Shown in pieces: positions 35,615 to 45,545 of a stretch of 64,000 bases of DNA (positions within the stretch are counted from its first letter, which is position 1; every line of letters starts with the position of its first letter). Both the position numbers and the translations under genes were made by a program. Under the pieces are notes generated by a model, which worked only from the letters and a program-made list of their open reading frames with translations, had not been told where the DNA came from and made no database searches. This DNA is from Mytilinidion resinicola (Eukaryota; Ascomycota; Dothideomycetes; Mytilinidiales; Mytilinidiaceae): the NCBI RefSeq assembly GCF_010093595.1, contig NW_022985441.1, positions 496,132-560,131 on the forward strand, written 5' to 3'.

Positions 35615-37219
35615 TTGGACACCATGGATTCGCACGATAATGGCGGCTCGCCCCCCTCTCGTAAGCGGAAAGGTTCAGATTCAACCGTACCTATCCGCCT
35701 AGCAAAGCGCCCTCGAAGCAATTCTGAACTCCAGTCCGCACTACCTACACGACAAGCCTCCGCTACTCTAGACGGACTTCCCCTAGAGCTAAGAATGATG
35801 ATCGTCGAACACCTGGAGGAAGCTCCTGCTCCAGCAAAAGGGAATGGACAAGGTGGCTCTCCACGATCTCGGCAGTATGCCTGGATGAAACTCTCCATGT
35901 CCTCTCGGCGCGATATCCTGAACATACGTCAACTATCGCGCGGTTTGTGGGACGCCAGCTGGAAGTCTTTCGGCAAGCTGCTGGGTGATCTCCAATTCCG
36001 CGTCATCCCAGACGATATTGAAGACTTAGCCCGCATTTCTTCTATCCCTCAGCTTACCCCTTATATCACCCATCTCTCCTTTGGGACGAGCGGCTTCGAG
36101 AACTGGCAACACGCTCGCGTGATGGACGAGAAGCGCGGCGGCAGTCAAAGCATCCTCAGCTTCCTCAAGACGATAGCATCGCTCATTCCAGCCTCCATCG
36201 TAGAGTGCATACCCGCTTTCCGCCTGCTCATCAAGAAGTACGAAGTAGCGTGCCATGGACAGTTCTACTTCATGAACTCCGAGTACGGCTCCAACACGTT
36301 CGCCGCAGCGCTCAAGGCCCTCCCTCGCCTTCGCTCCATCAGAATCGACTCCGCAGACTGGATCGGCGAGGACAAGACCCACCTCCGCGGCTGGCTGGAC
36401 CAGGAAGCTGACCGCGCCCTCTTCGACAAGATCTGGGAGCTCATCCTCCCGCGCCTCCCCAAGCGTTCGAAAGCGAAAGAAAAGGCTTCAAAGCTCGAGC
36501 CGACGACTTACAGCATCTATGCATCCCACCGCGGCGAGGCTACCGCCGCCACGATGCGAATCACGCGCGCAATCGAAGCCTCCGGGACGAAACTGGAAGA
36601 ACTGACGCAGGTCTGGGGCGAGCCCGAAATGATAGACGCTCCCCCACTCCGCGCTATCCCCTTGCTCTGCCGCTTCCAGGACCCCGCAAACTCGCTCTTC
36701 CACCTCCACACCCTTCGCATACAAGTTGATTTCTCTACCACACCCCAGTGCAACGACTTCGATGCCCTCACCTCACTCTTACTCAAGTCGTCTGCCCTCA
36801 AGCACCTCAACCTCACCTTCCGCGGCCCCGACTCACGCATGCGGCGACTACACCCCGAGCTCGCCCGCGACGTCGTGCCGCTCGCCGAAGCGCTCCTCGC
36901 GACGCCGTCGGAGCTCGAGAGTTTGAGCGTTATGCTGGAGGGCAAGGCGACGGAGCAGTATCTGCTGGACCTCCTGACGACGCACAAGGGGAGCTTGAAG
37001 GCTGTCGTGCTGGAGCAGATTGTGCTGGTGGAGGGGAGCTGGGTTTCGCTGCTTGAGCGGCTTGATGAGGAGTGCGAGAAGTTGGAGTATGTGAAGCTGC
37101 AGGGAGTAGATCGGATGGGGGAGGATGGTGAGGTGGTAGGTTGGAGGAGGCTTGGGAGTGAGCTGGAGGCGTTGGCGTCGCAGGGGACGAGGTTCCGGGT
37201 TGAGTGGTTGAAGTTCTAG
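35615..37219 (+). CDS. F-box/LRR-like hypothetical protein
   Basis: Single exon, 534 residues. After a polar, basic N-terminus (SRKRKGSDSTVPIRLAKRPR, possible nuclear signal), an F-box-like motif appears as LDGLPLELRMMIVEHLEEAP near residues 51-70. The rest has loosely repeated Leu-rich segments (LPRLRSIRIDSADW, SSALKHLNLTFRGP, PSELESLSVMLEG, GSLKAVVLEQIVLVEGSWV, KLEYVKLQGVDRMG), matching the irregular LRR-like C-termini of many fungal F-box proteins. Such proteins may act as SCF substrate adaptors; no target can be named. The coding region is GC-rich in its second half, giving overlapping antisense frames that I treat as shadows. Confidence 0.82.
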   Translation: MDTMDSHDNGGSPPSRKRKGSDSTVPIRLAKRPRSNSELQSALPTRQASATLDGLPLELRMMIVEHLEEAPAPAKGNGQGGSPRSRQYAWMKLSMSSRRDILNIRQLSRGLWDASWKSFGKLLGDLQFRVIPDDIEDLARISSIPQLTPYITHLSFGTSGFENWQHARVMDEKRGGSQSILSFLKTIASLIPASIVECIPAFRLLIKKYEVACHGQFYFMNSEYGSNTFAAALKALPRLRSIRIDSADWIGEDKTHLRGWLDQEADRALFDKIWELILPRLPKRSKAKEKASKLEPTTYSIYASHRGEATAATMRITRAIEASGTKLEELTQVWGEPEMIDAPPLRAIPLLCRFQDPANSLFHLHTLRIQVDFSTTPQCNDFDALTSLLLKSSALKHLNLTFRGPDSRMRRLHPELARDVVPLAEALLATPSELESLSVMLEGKATEQYLLDLLTTHKGSLKAVVLEQIVLVEGSWVSLLERLDEECEKLEYVKLQGVDRMGEDGEVVGWRRLGSELEALASQGTRFRVEWLKF

Positions 37220-37719
37220 ATAATGAGGCAAGGGCTACTTTGCAGGTAGAGTATGCCACTAAGCCGTGGACCTGGGCACTCGGGCTCCACTTTTGTTGGC
37301 TTGATACCACTGGAAGGCGTGGCTCAGCTGAGAAGTAGCTGGTTTGTCCAAGGGATGCCCAATTTCCATCGCATGTGGAATAGGACAATAGGAAAGAGTG
37401 TGGTTCTAAAAACTGCTCGTAAGCGTTGGGAAGAGTGAATCTGGGATCGAACATGCAGGTGTGAGATACCCCTCTGCCCTTATTGTAGACTTTGATTCAA
37501 CGACGTGATAAACGCGGTCTTGTAGATCAGATGTATGGGAGGAAAAGAAAAGAAACTATAGGATTTGACTGCACGGGATTAACTGGAGGCTAGTTGGTGA
37601 GAAGACGGCTTGTGAAATGCTAACATGGGTATCTATTTTGACAAAACTACATTTGGTGGGACTACTGAGTAGTCGCATTGTGGAAATTTGAGGGGTTGCG
37701 TCTTCCGTGAAGCACTAAC
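37220..37719. other. intergenic between convergent genes
   Basis: About 500 bp of facing 3' flanks; nothing recognised. Confidence 0.6.
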
Positions 37720-40442
37720 TCAAGTTTGATTTTTCATGAACCAGTCAGAACTAGCATCAACCATGAAATTCGTGATGTTGAACTCATTGCTGGGCCCACC
37801 GTCTGGAATCTGCAACTGATCTCCCACAGCGCCATTGGCATAACTCATGGGCCCGTCCATCGAAACGGGAAGCCGTGGCATATTAAAGAAATCGAAAACA
37901 TCGAGATACTCCAACTCATTAGGAGCTGGCGTCCGCGCTGGTGTGATGGATGGAGCTCTGGTCGCGGCGTGCTTAGGTTGGCGGGATATCAGGAAGTCCA
38001 AGTCGAACGCACAGCGGCGCATGTCTGCAAGAATCTTTACAGTTGATGGCGTAACTCTTTCTCCGTTGAAGCTAGCCGGTGCTCGCTGTGAGTCTTGGTA
38101 TTCTTGTAGGACCCGTGAAAGCAGATTGCCATATCTGCTGCCGACCTCCCAGTAGCGCCCCATTTCTCGCAGAGTGCTCACGAGGAGGTTGATTGAGGGG
38201 TTGACTTGGTGGTCGATAGTAGAACCATGAACGAGTAGCACACGAGCAGCGACCCAAAGAGAAAATGCAAATGGTGGCCCCAGTTTGGTCAACATGTTGT
38301 TTTCGTTCACGTAACTACACAGAGTACTAATGTTCTCGACGGCGCTGAGACATCGCTGGCTTGCACTGAAGGATGGCGTGAAGATTGGAGATCGGTGGGT
38401 AGGATATGCAGCAGATGAGTGCAATCGAATTACAGCACTGGTTCATGGTCAGTCGAAGTTCCTATATAGTTTGAAAATCCTAAACGGGCTGGAAATACTA
38501 ACGTATGGTAAGCGGTGTGAAGCATCACCCAGCCACTATTTGCAAGCTTGTTTGCTCCCGAGGCAGAAAAGAGTCGAGCAGCATTCCCGTACTCGCTTGG
38601 TAGGTTATATTTCCACGTTTCAATCTCGCGGTCAAGGTCGCGGTATTCGGTCTGCCAAACCTCAACGCTGGAAAGCGATGTGATGTCAACCGGTTTCTTC
38701 AAGAACTTGTGGATTCGTGAGAGTATCCCGATGATCTCAACGTAGTATGAGAAAGACCCTAGATTCTCTACCTTGTTCATAGCGTAGTCCGTCCGTTCAG
38801 GTGTCGCGAACCATCGCGTTTCTACAGACTTGTTACGGCCAAAGAGATCATCTCGACAGGGGAGCCTGCGATCTATTTCCTTTTCGTCCAACGCAAAGTC
38901 GAAGGCGGTGGCGATGGTGGCGTAGCGATCAAGAATGTAGACTGCCCAGAAGAGGCGCCGGCGACTCTCTTCTTCAATCCAATCTTTTGGTTCTGGTAGA
39001 ACCATCGCTCTCAACGTATAAATAGACGCAAGCTGAGGAGCAACCATCGGTGAACTTGACTCGGTCGCTAGGCCTAGCTGCACCACGGAACGCGTGATCA
39101 AAGCAAGCAAATTCCACCCAGGAGGACCGTTCGAGCATCCGACCAGATCTAACGCGAGGATAACCATAGCCTGAAGGGACTTCACTGAGCTGTTTTCTAG
39201 TCCGTAGAGAAGAACCTTCTCCTTGGATGTCTGATGGTACCGGTCGCGATTCTCCGGCGTAAGCCGAGGATCAGTCGAGAATCGCAAAGTGGTAGCCACG
39301 ATGGCATGCAATAGAATCCGGTCCGCTTCTTCAAGACTGGAAGGCCCGAATAGGGAGTTCAACGTCGTCGGGCGATGCAGTATCGGACACCACGTGTTGA
39401 TGTGCTTGAAGAACAGGTCGGCTAGGCCATATAGAAGATCGTATGGCGGAAAGGCATTGTCGTTTTGCTGTGCTATTGGCTGATGTATCGATGGTCCTGC
39501 GAATCGGTCCGTCTCGAATGGCGATTGTGGTATAGGCGCAGAGTACCCAAAGTCGGATTGTAAAGAAGACTGCGAGGGGAACGTCGAAGGCTTCTGTATG
39601 AAGAGGGCAGTTTCAGGCCGTGGAATATGGGGCGTGTGTATCATCGGCGGACTCCTAAACAGTGACGACTCCTGCTGTGGAGAAGAATGGGATGGAGGGT
39701 TGCTGTTGTGTGACAATTGGGTGATTTGATTCTGCTGTTTTTGGATGATGTCTTCCAGCCGGTCTGCACATGCACATTAGCATCGTTCCGTGGTATTCTA
39801 TAACGAAACTTGAAGTTTTGAAGGCTCTAGGATTAGTGAGCCGTAAAGGATCAGACATCGCGAGACTCAGTCCTGGGAATTTGTGGGGAAGAAATTGGAG
39901 ATCAACGCACCCAGACGAGCTTCAAGCTCCCTTCCATAGCCGGCTCTGAGACCCGGCTTCTTTCGTTGCTTGTATTCGCAGATATGGGTGTTCTTGACAC
40001 ACCACCCGCAGCTGGGCTGTCCTCGGTCGCATTTCACTTTTCGAGTCTTACAGAGTTCGCAAGACACGCTCATGGGGCGCTTTCGTTTGCCGGAGGAGCC
40101 ATTCTGCGTTGCGCCACCGGCACTTGAGCCCTCACCACCACTCCAATTGTCCTGGTCGTCGTCGTCGGGCGGAGACTGCTGCGAGAGCTTGGGAAGAGAG
40201 CTGGACTCGGGGCTTCCGTAGGCCTGGTGGCCGGCGAGCACGGCACCCAAGTCCATGGCGGCGACTGCTGCTTTGTTTTTGCGAGGAGAGCTCGTCGCGC
40301 GGGACATCTCGCTGTTGGAGATGACCCGAGGTAGGCGGGGATCGGCCAGAGCTAGCACTCGACAGCTGCCGTCCGGCCTCGAAGACTGGGGATGGCATGA
40401 GAATCCTCTGAATGCATCGTTGTGATTCCTCCACTTGTCCAT
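37720..40442 (-). CDS. Zn2Cys6 transcription factor, divergent from rhamnonate dehydratase
   Basis: Three exons (39911..40442, 38503..39763, 37720..38437; introns 147 and 65 nt) give 836 residues. The zinc cluster is canonical: C128-x2-C131-x6-C138-x6-C145-x2-C148-x6-C155, followed by a linker (KQRKKPGLRAGYG) and a dimerisation helix that spans the first junction (RELEARL|DRLEDIIQKQQNQI). The middle homology domain (Fungal_trans) runs from about DLFFKHINTWCPILHRPT through SRRRLFWAVYILDRYATI. Splicing the second intron restores HTAYHTAVIRLHSSAA. The 5' end faces the L-rhamnonate dehydratase gene across 220 bp. Inference: a pathway-specific regulator of L-rhamnose use, like TRC1 in yeasts; RhaR-type control in aspergilli is the other precedent. 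The start at 40442 is the first Met; M46 is an alternative. Confidence 0.9.
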
Positions 40443-40662
40443 GGGGTCTAGACTAACTGTAACATCCGCCGCTCATCGCAGCGCAGCAATACTGCCCGAG
40501 AGGACATCATTGTCCCGATATAAAGACATGCACGTTGCCGGCGTGTATCCGGGTGCTAACCACCACCATACTGAAGCATCGCGTTGAGCTCAGCCCACTG
40601 TTTCCTCTTTCCATAGTCCTTTCTTAATCTAAGTATTGCGTGGACATCTCCTCAGATCGACA
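40443..40662. promoter_or_regulatory. bidirectional promoter, regulator / rhamnonate dehydratase
   Basis: 220 bp between two divergent start codons. It includes a TATAAA at 40519-40524, about 140 bp before the dehydratase start, and CCGG-containing sequence (GCCGGCGTGTATCCGGG near 40533-40550) of the CGG-type that Zn2Cys6 dimers favour. No binding site can be assigned from one sequence. Confidence 0.55.
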
Positions 40663-42042
40663 ATGCCTTCTACCATGTCTTCAGGCGCACGAAGCTTCCC
40701 GACCATTAAGGAGATCCGAACTTTCATCACGCAAGGACCCGGCTCCGGCGGAGACTACCACAATGTCAAAGGCGGCCATTGGCTGATAGATTCGAAGATC
40801 TCGACGCCCATGTCACAGTATGAGCAGTATCGGAAGTCCCGGACAAGCTGGGGGATCAATGTGCTGGGGTCGTTCTGTGTGGAGCTCGAAGCCACTGATG
40901 GCACAAAGGGCTTCGCTACTGGGTTTGGAGGGCCTCCTGCATGCTGGCTCGTGGCAGAGCACTTTGAGAGGTTTCTCATCGGTGCCGGTGGGTTCATTCC
41001 CTTTCTTTCACGTGCCACTTCTGTCAATATATCCCCGCCGATGTGTTCATTTTCTGACGCAACACCCGCAGATCCGAGAGACACCAATCATCTGTTCGAG
41101 CAGATGTATCGGGCATCCATGTTTTATGGACGGAAGGGTTTGCCCGTGGCCGTGATCTCGGTCATTGACTTGGCCATCTGGGATCTTCTAGGGAAGATTA
41201 GGAACGAGCCTGTATACAAGATGATAGGTGGTGCCACCCGGGAAAGGCTAGACTTCTACTGTACCGGCCCGGAACCGGCTGCTGCGAAGGCTATGGGCTT
41301 TTTCGGAGCCAAAGTTCCCCTTCCGTATGGACCAGGGGAAGGTGTTGAGGGCCTCAAGAAGAACGTGGAGTTTCTACGCAAGCACCGGGAAAGCGTTGGT
41401 CCCGATTTCCCTCTCATGGTGGATTGCTATATGAGCCTGAACGTCCCTTATACCATCGAGGTCGTGAAGGCATGCAAGGAGTTCAACATCAACTGGTGGG
41501 AAGAGTGCTTGTCTCCCGACGACTCGGACGGATTCGAACAGATTAAGCGTGCTCATCCCCGAATGAAGTTCACAACTGGAGAACACGAGTACTCGAGGTA
41601 TGGATTCCGGAAGCTAATTGAAGGGCGCAACTTGGACATTCTCCAGCCAGATGTGATGTGGGTGGGAGGCATGACGGAATTGCTGAAGGTTGCTGCAATG
41701 GCATCTGCGTACGACATTCCCGTTGTGCCTCATGCCAGCGGACCATACAGCTACCATTTCGTCGTCTCGCAGGCCAATTCGCCCTTTCAAGAGTATCTGG
41801 CAAACTCGCCCGACGGTAAGTCGGTGCTGCCAGTATTTGGAGACCTCTTCCTCAACGAACCCATCCCAGCGAAGGGCTTCCTCAATGTATCGGACCTCGA
41901 CAAGCCTGGGTTTGGACTGGAGCTGAACCCAGCAGCTCGGCTGATCGACGCGGCATCGATCTTAAACCCAGCACCTTCGAGATCTCTGAAATCTGCTGAT
42001 GAGATTGCGGTGAATGGGGAGGTTAATGGACATTCTGCATAA
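40663..42042 (+). CDS. L-rhamnonate dehydratase
   Basis: Enolase-superfamily enzyme that dehydrates L-rhamnonate to 2-keto-3-deoxy-L-rhamnonate (yeast LRA3, E. coli RhmD). Exons 40663..40987 and 41072..42042 give 431 residues. The 84-nt intron (donor GTGGGT, branch-like CTGAC, acceptor CCGCAG) is in frame and free of stops, so an unspliced reading yields a 28-residue insertion between FLIGA and DPRDTNHLFEQMY; removing it restores the family sequence exactly in that place. Hallmarks: SWGINVLGSF, RASMFYGRKGLP, VIDLAIWDLLGKIR, metal ligands in MVDCYMSLN, WWEECLSPDD and TGEHEYSRYGF, and the catalytic His in VPHASGPYSYHF. The start at M40663 is preferred to an in-frame Met at 40636, because it fits the usual N-terminus (SFPTIKEIRTF). 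Paired with a divergent regulator. Confidence 0.94.
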   Translation: MPSTMSSGARSFPTIKEIRTFITQGPGSGGDYHNVKGGHWLIDSKISTPMSQYEQYRKSRTSWGINVLGSFCVELEATDGTKGFATGFGGPPACWLVAEHFERFLIGAGGFIPFLSRATSVNISPPMCSFSDATPADPRDTNHLFEQMYRASMFYGRKGLPVAVISVIDLAIWDLLGKIRNEPVYKMIGGATRERLDFYCTGPEPAAAKAMGFFGAKVPLPYGPGEGVEGLKKNVEFLRKHRESVGPDFPLMVDCYMSLNVPYTIEVVKACKEFNINWWEECLSPDDSDGFEQIKRAHPRMKFTTGEHEYSRYGFRKLIEGRNLDILQPDVMWVGGMTELLKVAAMASAYDIPVVPHASGPYSYHFVVSQANSPFQEYLANSPDGKSVLPVFGDLFLNEPIPAKGFLNVSDLDKPGFGLELNPAARLIDAASILNPAPSRSLKSADEIAVNGEVNGHSA

Positions 42043-42479
42043 GATTTGTACGGTACACGGTAGTTTTGTAGAGCGCGAAGTTGCATTGAGCTTCACCGCC
42101 ACCCAATATACACAATACGTATATTTCACGAAGAGCTTTCCAGACCAGCGAATGGATGGCGAATTAGATTACCTATTTTTAGTGACTGTGCGCTAAAATG
42201 CTTTGGCATGGGACGCTCGTGCTGACGCAAGGGACGGTGAAAGGCGGATGCAGCATTCTAGCTCAGCTTGCGCCACGATCCCCACCACAAGGGGTTGGTG
42301 TGTCTCGAACCGCCTTCAGCTCTTGTTGTCTGACACCGACTGCCCATAAATACAAGCTTCCTCCAGGAATCCACTCCACTCAATCATCAACTCAAGATTC
42401 TGAGTATTCTCCCTCTGCTTTTTCCCAATTCAATTCCAAGTTCCTCAGCCATATACCCCGCCGTGGTTGCATCATAGCC
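42043..42479. other. intergenic, UAP1 promoter
   Basis: About 440 bp. The frame of the next gene is open upstream of 42480 but non-conserved; a CATAAATAC element near 42345 may be the TATA box, placing transcription start shortly before 42400. Confidence 0.5.
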
Positions 42480-44111
42480 ATGCAAGCTCTCAATACTCTA
42501 GCTGAGAAGCTACACCTTACTGGCCACGCTGACAGCGTGAAAGAGCCTGGCGAAGAACAGGTCAAGGAGCTTAGGGAGAAGTACGACAAGGCTGGTCAAG
42601 GCCAGGTCTTCGCGTTCTACGATGAGCTAGACACGCCCCAGAAAGCAGCTCTCTTCGAGCAGATCTCCAAATTCGACCCAATCTACATTAACGAGCTGGC
42701 CGAGAAAGCCCTTAACCCGCCAAAGGCTGAAGCCAAAGACGCCGAGCCGACCCTCGATCCGCTACCAGACAATGCAACCTCTTCGATCCTTGACTCGAAA
42801 GACGAAGACCTCACAAATTGGTACAACTCGGGGCTAGAGCTGATTGCGGATAACACTGTAGCCGTTGTGCTAATGGCAGGAGGCCAGGGCACACGGCTGG
42901 GAAGCAGTGCCCCGAAGGGATGCTATGACATTGGATTGCCCAGCCAGAAGTCGCTCTTTCAGCTACAGGCCGAGAGAATCTACAAGGTCCAGCAACTGGC
43001 GAAGAAGAAACACGGCAAAGAGCATGTCACTGTGCCCTGGTACGTGATGACCAGCGGGCCAACTCGGGGCCCTACGGAGAAGTTTTTGAGCGAGAACAAC
43101 TTCTTTGGTCTCGAGAAGGAAGACGTGGTTGTGTTCGAGCAAGGCGTGCTGCCCTGCATCTCCAATGACGGCAAGATCTTGCTCGAGAGCAAGTCTAAGG
43201 TACGTTCTCGGCAAAAGTAACACGTCTCACCGCCTACTAACTAGGATTATAGCTCGCTGTCGCACCAGACGGAAACGGTGGGCTCTACCAAGCCCTCATC
43301 TCCTCCGGCGTTGTCGCCGACATGGAAAAGCGAGGCATCAAGCATATCCACGCATACTGTGTCGATAACTGCCTAGTCAAGGTCGCCGACCCCGTGTTCA
43401 TCGGCTTCGCAGCGTCGAAGGACGTGGACATCGCAACAAAGGTCGTCCGAAAGCGCAACGCCACAGAGTCTGTCGGACTCATCCTGCAAAAGAACGGCAA
43501 GCCAGACGTTGTCGAGTACTCTGAGATCGACGCAGCAACTGCCGAGGCAAAAGACCCTCACAAGCATGACCTGCTCAAGTTCAGGGCCGCCAACATAGTC
43601 AACCACTACTACTCGTACCGTTTCCTCGAGAGCATTCCAGAATGGGCGAAGAGGCTGCCTCACCACGTTGCTAGGAAGAAGATTCCCTACGTAGATACCG
43701 AGAAGGGCGAGACTGTCAAGCCGGAGAAGCCAAACGGAATCAAGCTTGAACAGTTCGTCTTCGATTGTTTTCCGTTCCTCACGATGGACAAATTTGCATG
43801 CATGGAGGTGAAGCGTGAGGACGAGTTCTCGCCGCTGAAGAACGCTAGAGGTACTGGCGAGGACGACCCGGATACTAGCAAGAGGGACATCCTCACGCAG
43901 GGTGCTAAATGGGTGCAGGCCGCAGGTGGTGTGGTTGTAAGCGAGGATGCTGATTCTGGCGTTGAAGTTTCGCCGTTAATCAGCTACGTAAGCCAACTAT
44001 GTTCCTTTTCTAAAGTCATTGCTAACAATCTTGTTGTAGGGCGGCGAAGGGCTCGACTTCCTCAAGGACCGCACTATCAAGGCACCAGCGGTCATCGAGA
44101 AGGATGAGTAG
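42480..44111 (+). CDS. UAP1: UDP-N-acetylglucosamine pyrophosphorylase
   Basis: Three exons (42480..43199, 43253..43987, 44040..44111) give 508 residues; introns are 53 nt (GTACGT, TACTAAC branch, TATAG) and 52 nt (GTAAGC, GCTAAC, TGTAG). The enzyme makes UDP-GlcNAc from GlcNAc-1-P and UTP, feeding chitin, N-glycan and GPI-anchor synthesis in the cytosol (yeast QRI1/UAP1). The nucleotide-binding loop [20 protein letters not shown], then [41 protein letters not shown] and the sugar-binding [18 protein letters not shown] are all present. Splicing restores [14 protein letters not shown] and [14 protein letters not shown]. Start: the first in-frame ATG (42480) after the promoter-like sequence; the frame is open upstream but the translation there is not protein-like. 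The last exon is only 72 nt. Confidence 0.97.
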
Positions 44112-45228
44112 GTCTAGCGCAAGCAGAGCAGAGAAGGGTGCCGGGATTGATTGACGAATTCAAATGATGCGACCAAGAGAGTCGACCAAAACACATGGCG
44201 TACGGATATAGATGTACTGCAACATGAATACAAGTTTTCATTTTAAGAGATCCAACATGTGCTACTGTCTCTAACTGCTTATCAACCGCCCTTTCGACCA
44301 CTCCATTATACACACATAAATGGCGCGCTCCCACCAATGACAGCCGCAAGAATGGCACAATACCTAATAATCTCTCGAATCAGGAGCGGCTGCATGAGCG
44401 CACAGCAGGCCGTTGTCATGTCTCTCCCAGGTTAGGCCAGTACCACCTCGGGCACCAGTGCATGCCAACGTCTGGGGTGCCGCTCCGCAATGGGTTCCTG
44501 CATGCAACTCTCACTTGTCCTCCCGCCACATGGTGACATGACTCTGCATGTGCTGATATCCCGCCCCAAAAGCGACCAGATCCCGAGCAGCCTTACCCGA
44601 GCACGCACCGCTGTGCCGCTCAAATTTCCGGACTGCCCGCCAATCAGACTATGGATCTGGCATCAATCTGGGGTTGGATTTGGGGTCCAAGGTTCTGCGG
44701 CTTCATCGAGATCGAGGAACCACGGTAGAGTGGCGCACGAGGCAGCGTCCCGGTCCCTCTCGGAACGTGGCCCGAGGCGGGGAGAGGCTCTCTGTGAGAC
44801 GTCGAACACAAAGCTGGAACTAGGACATCACATCTATGACGCTCCGGGGCCCTCTGCCAGCACGTTGCCACGGTCATGGCCAAAAAGAGCTCCAATACTG
44901 CGGAGCGCGCAGAGCTTCGACCAGAGCGGCAAGTCGCCGCTCCAACAGCATCAGTCCAAGATTGGGCTCTCGCGGGTACGGCGCCAGACGACAGCGTGGC
45001 GAACAGCCAGCACAGCGGGCGCTTCCACGTCGCCGTCGACAGGCCGGGTCGGTGGCCTGCAGAATTTGCTCCAACGCTAACCAAGCACCTCGGCCAAGGG
45101 TCGCCCCATGCCTTTCCCATTTTCCGCTCACGCCTGAGCAGCCCTCGACCACCACTCCCTATAAACTCCCAGCACTCTGTTTGCACGGCGGAAGGTTGAA
45201 GCTGCGAAGAGGGAAGGATAGGAGACTG
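44112..45228. other. intergenic, no gene seen
   Basis: About 1.1 kb. Many overlapping frames up to 196 codons appear between 44490 and 45230 because of GC-rich, stop-poor DNA; all three frames and both strands are similarly open and none has a motif. A TATAAA at 45160-45165 probably marks the promoter of the downstream CCHC gene. Confidence 0.5.
45160..45165 (+). promoter_or_regulatory. candidate TATA box of the CCHC gene
   Basis: CCTATAAACT about 70 bp before a good 5' splice donor in the presumed leader, and 386 bp before the start codon. The spacing fits a transcript starting near 45190 with a leader intron. Confidence 0.4.
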
Positions 45229-45326
45229 TGAGTACGCGCTCCTTTTGCCCGCCGCGCTTCTCTGCGCCGTCCCGGCTGCGCTCCATCTTTCTGCGCCTCA
45301 CAGAGACATCCCGCTGACCGGCCCAG
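45229..45326 (+). other. candidate 5'-leader intron of the CCHC gene
   Basis: Donor GTGAGTACG at 45229, branch-like GCTGACC at 45313-45319 and acceptor GCCCAG at 45321-45326, 98 nt in all, ahead of the coding start at 45546. Leader introns are common in highly expressed translation-related fungal genes. Only sequence signals support it. Confidence 0.45.
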
Positions 45327-45545
45327 GAGAAGGTTTTGCAGAAAGAAAAGAGGTACGAGAGCTCCTCCAGGCACCGCCCGCCCGTCCGCCATTCACCGAA
45401 CGGCCCCAACCACTTGCGCAAGCAAACCCTCGCAGCTACAAGCTTCTATCCTCCTTTCCTCCACTTGGCCGAAATTTCAGGCACCTGCAACCGAAGTACT
45501 GGCACTGACACTGGACATAAAGTATCACGGGAGGATTAAAAGAAA

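Noticed and set aside
44490..45230. Overlapping frames up to 196 codons on both strands before the CCHC gene
   Set aside because: All frames are similarly open in GC-rich DNA; none shows motifs, and the region carries promoter-like signals instead.
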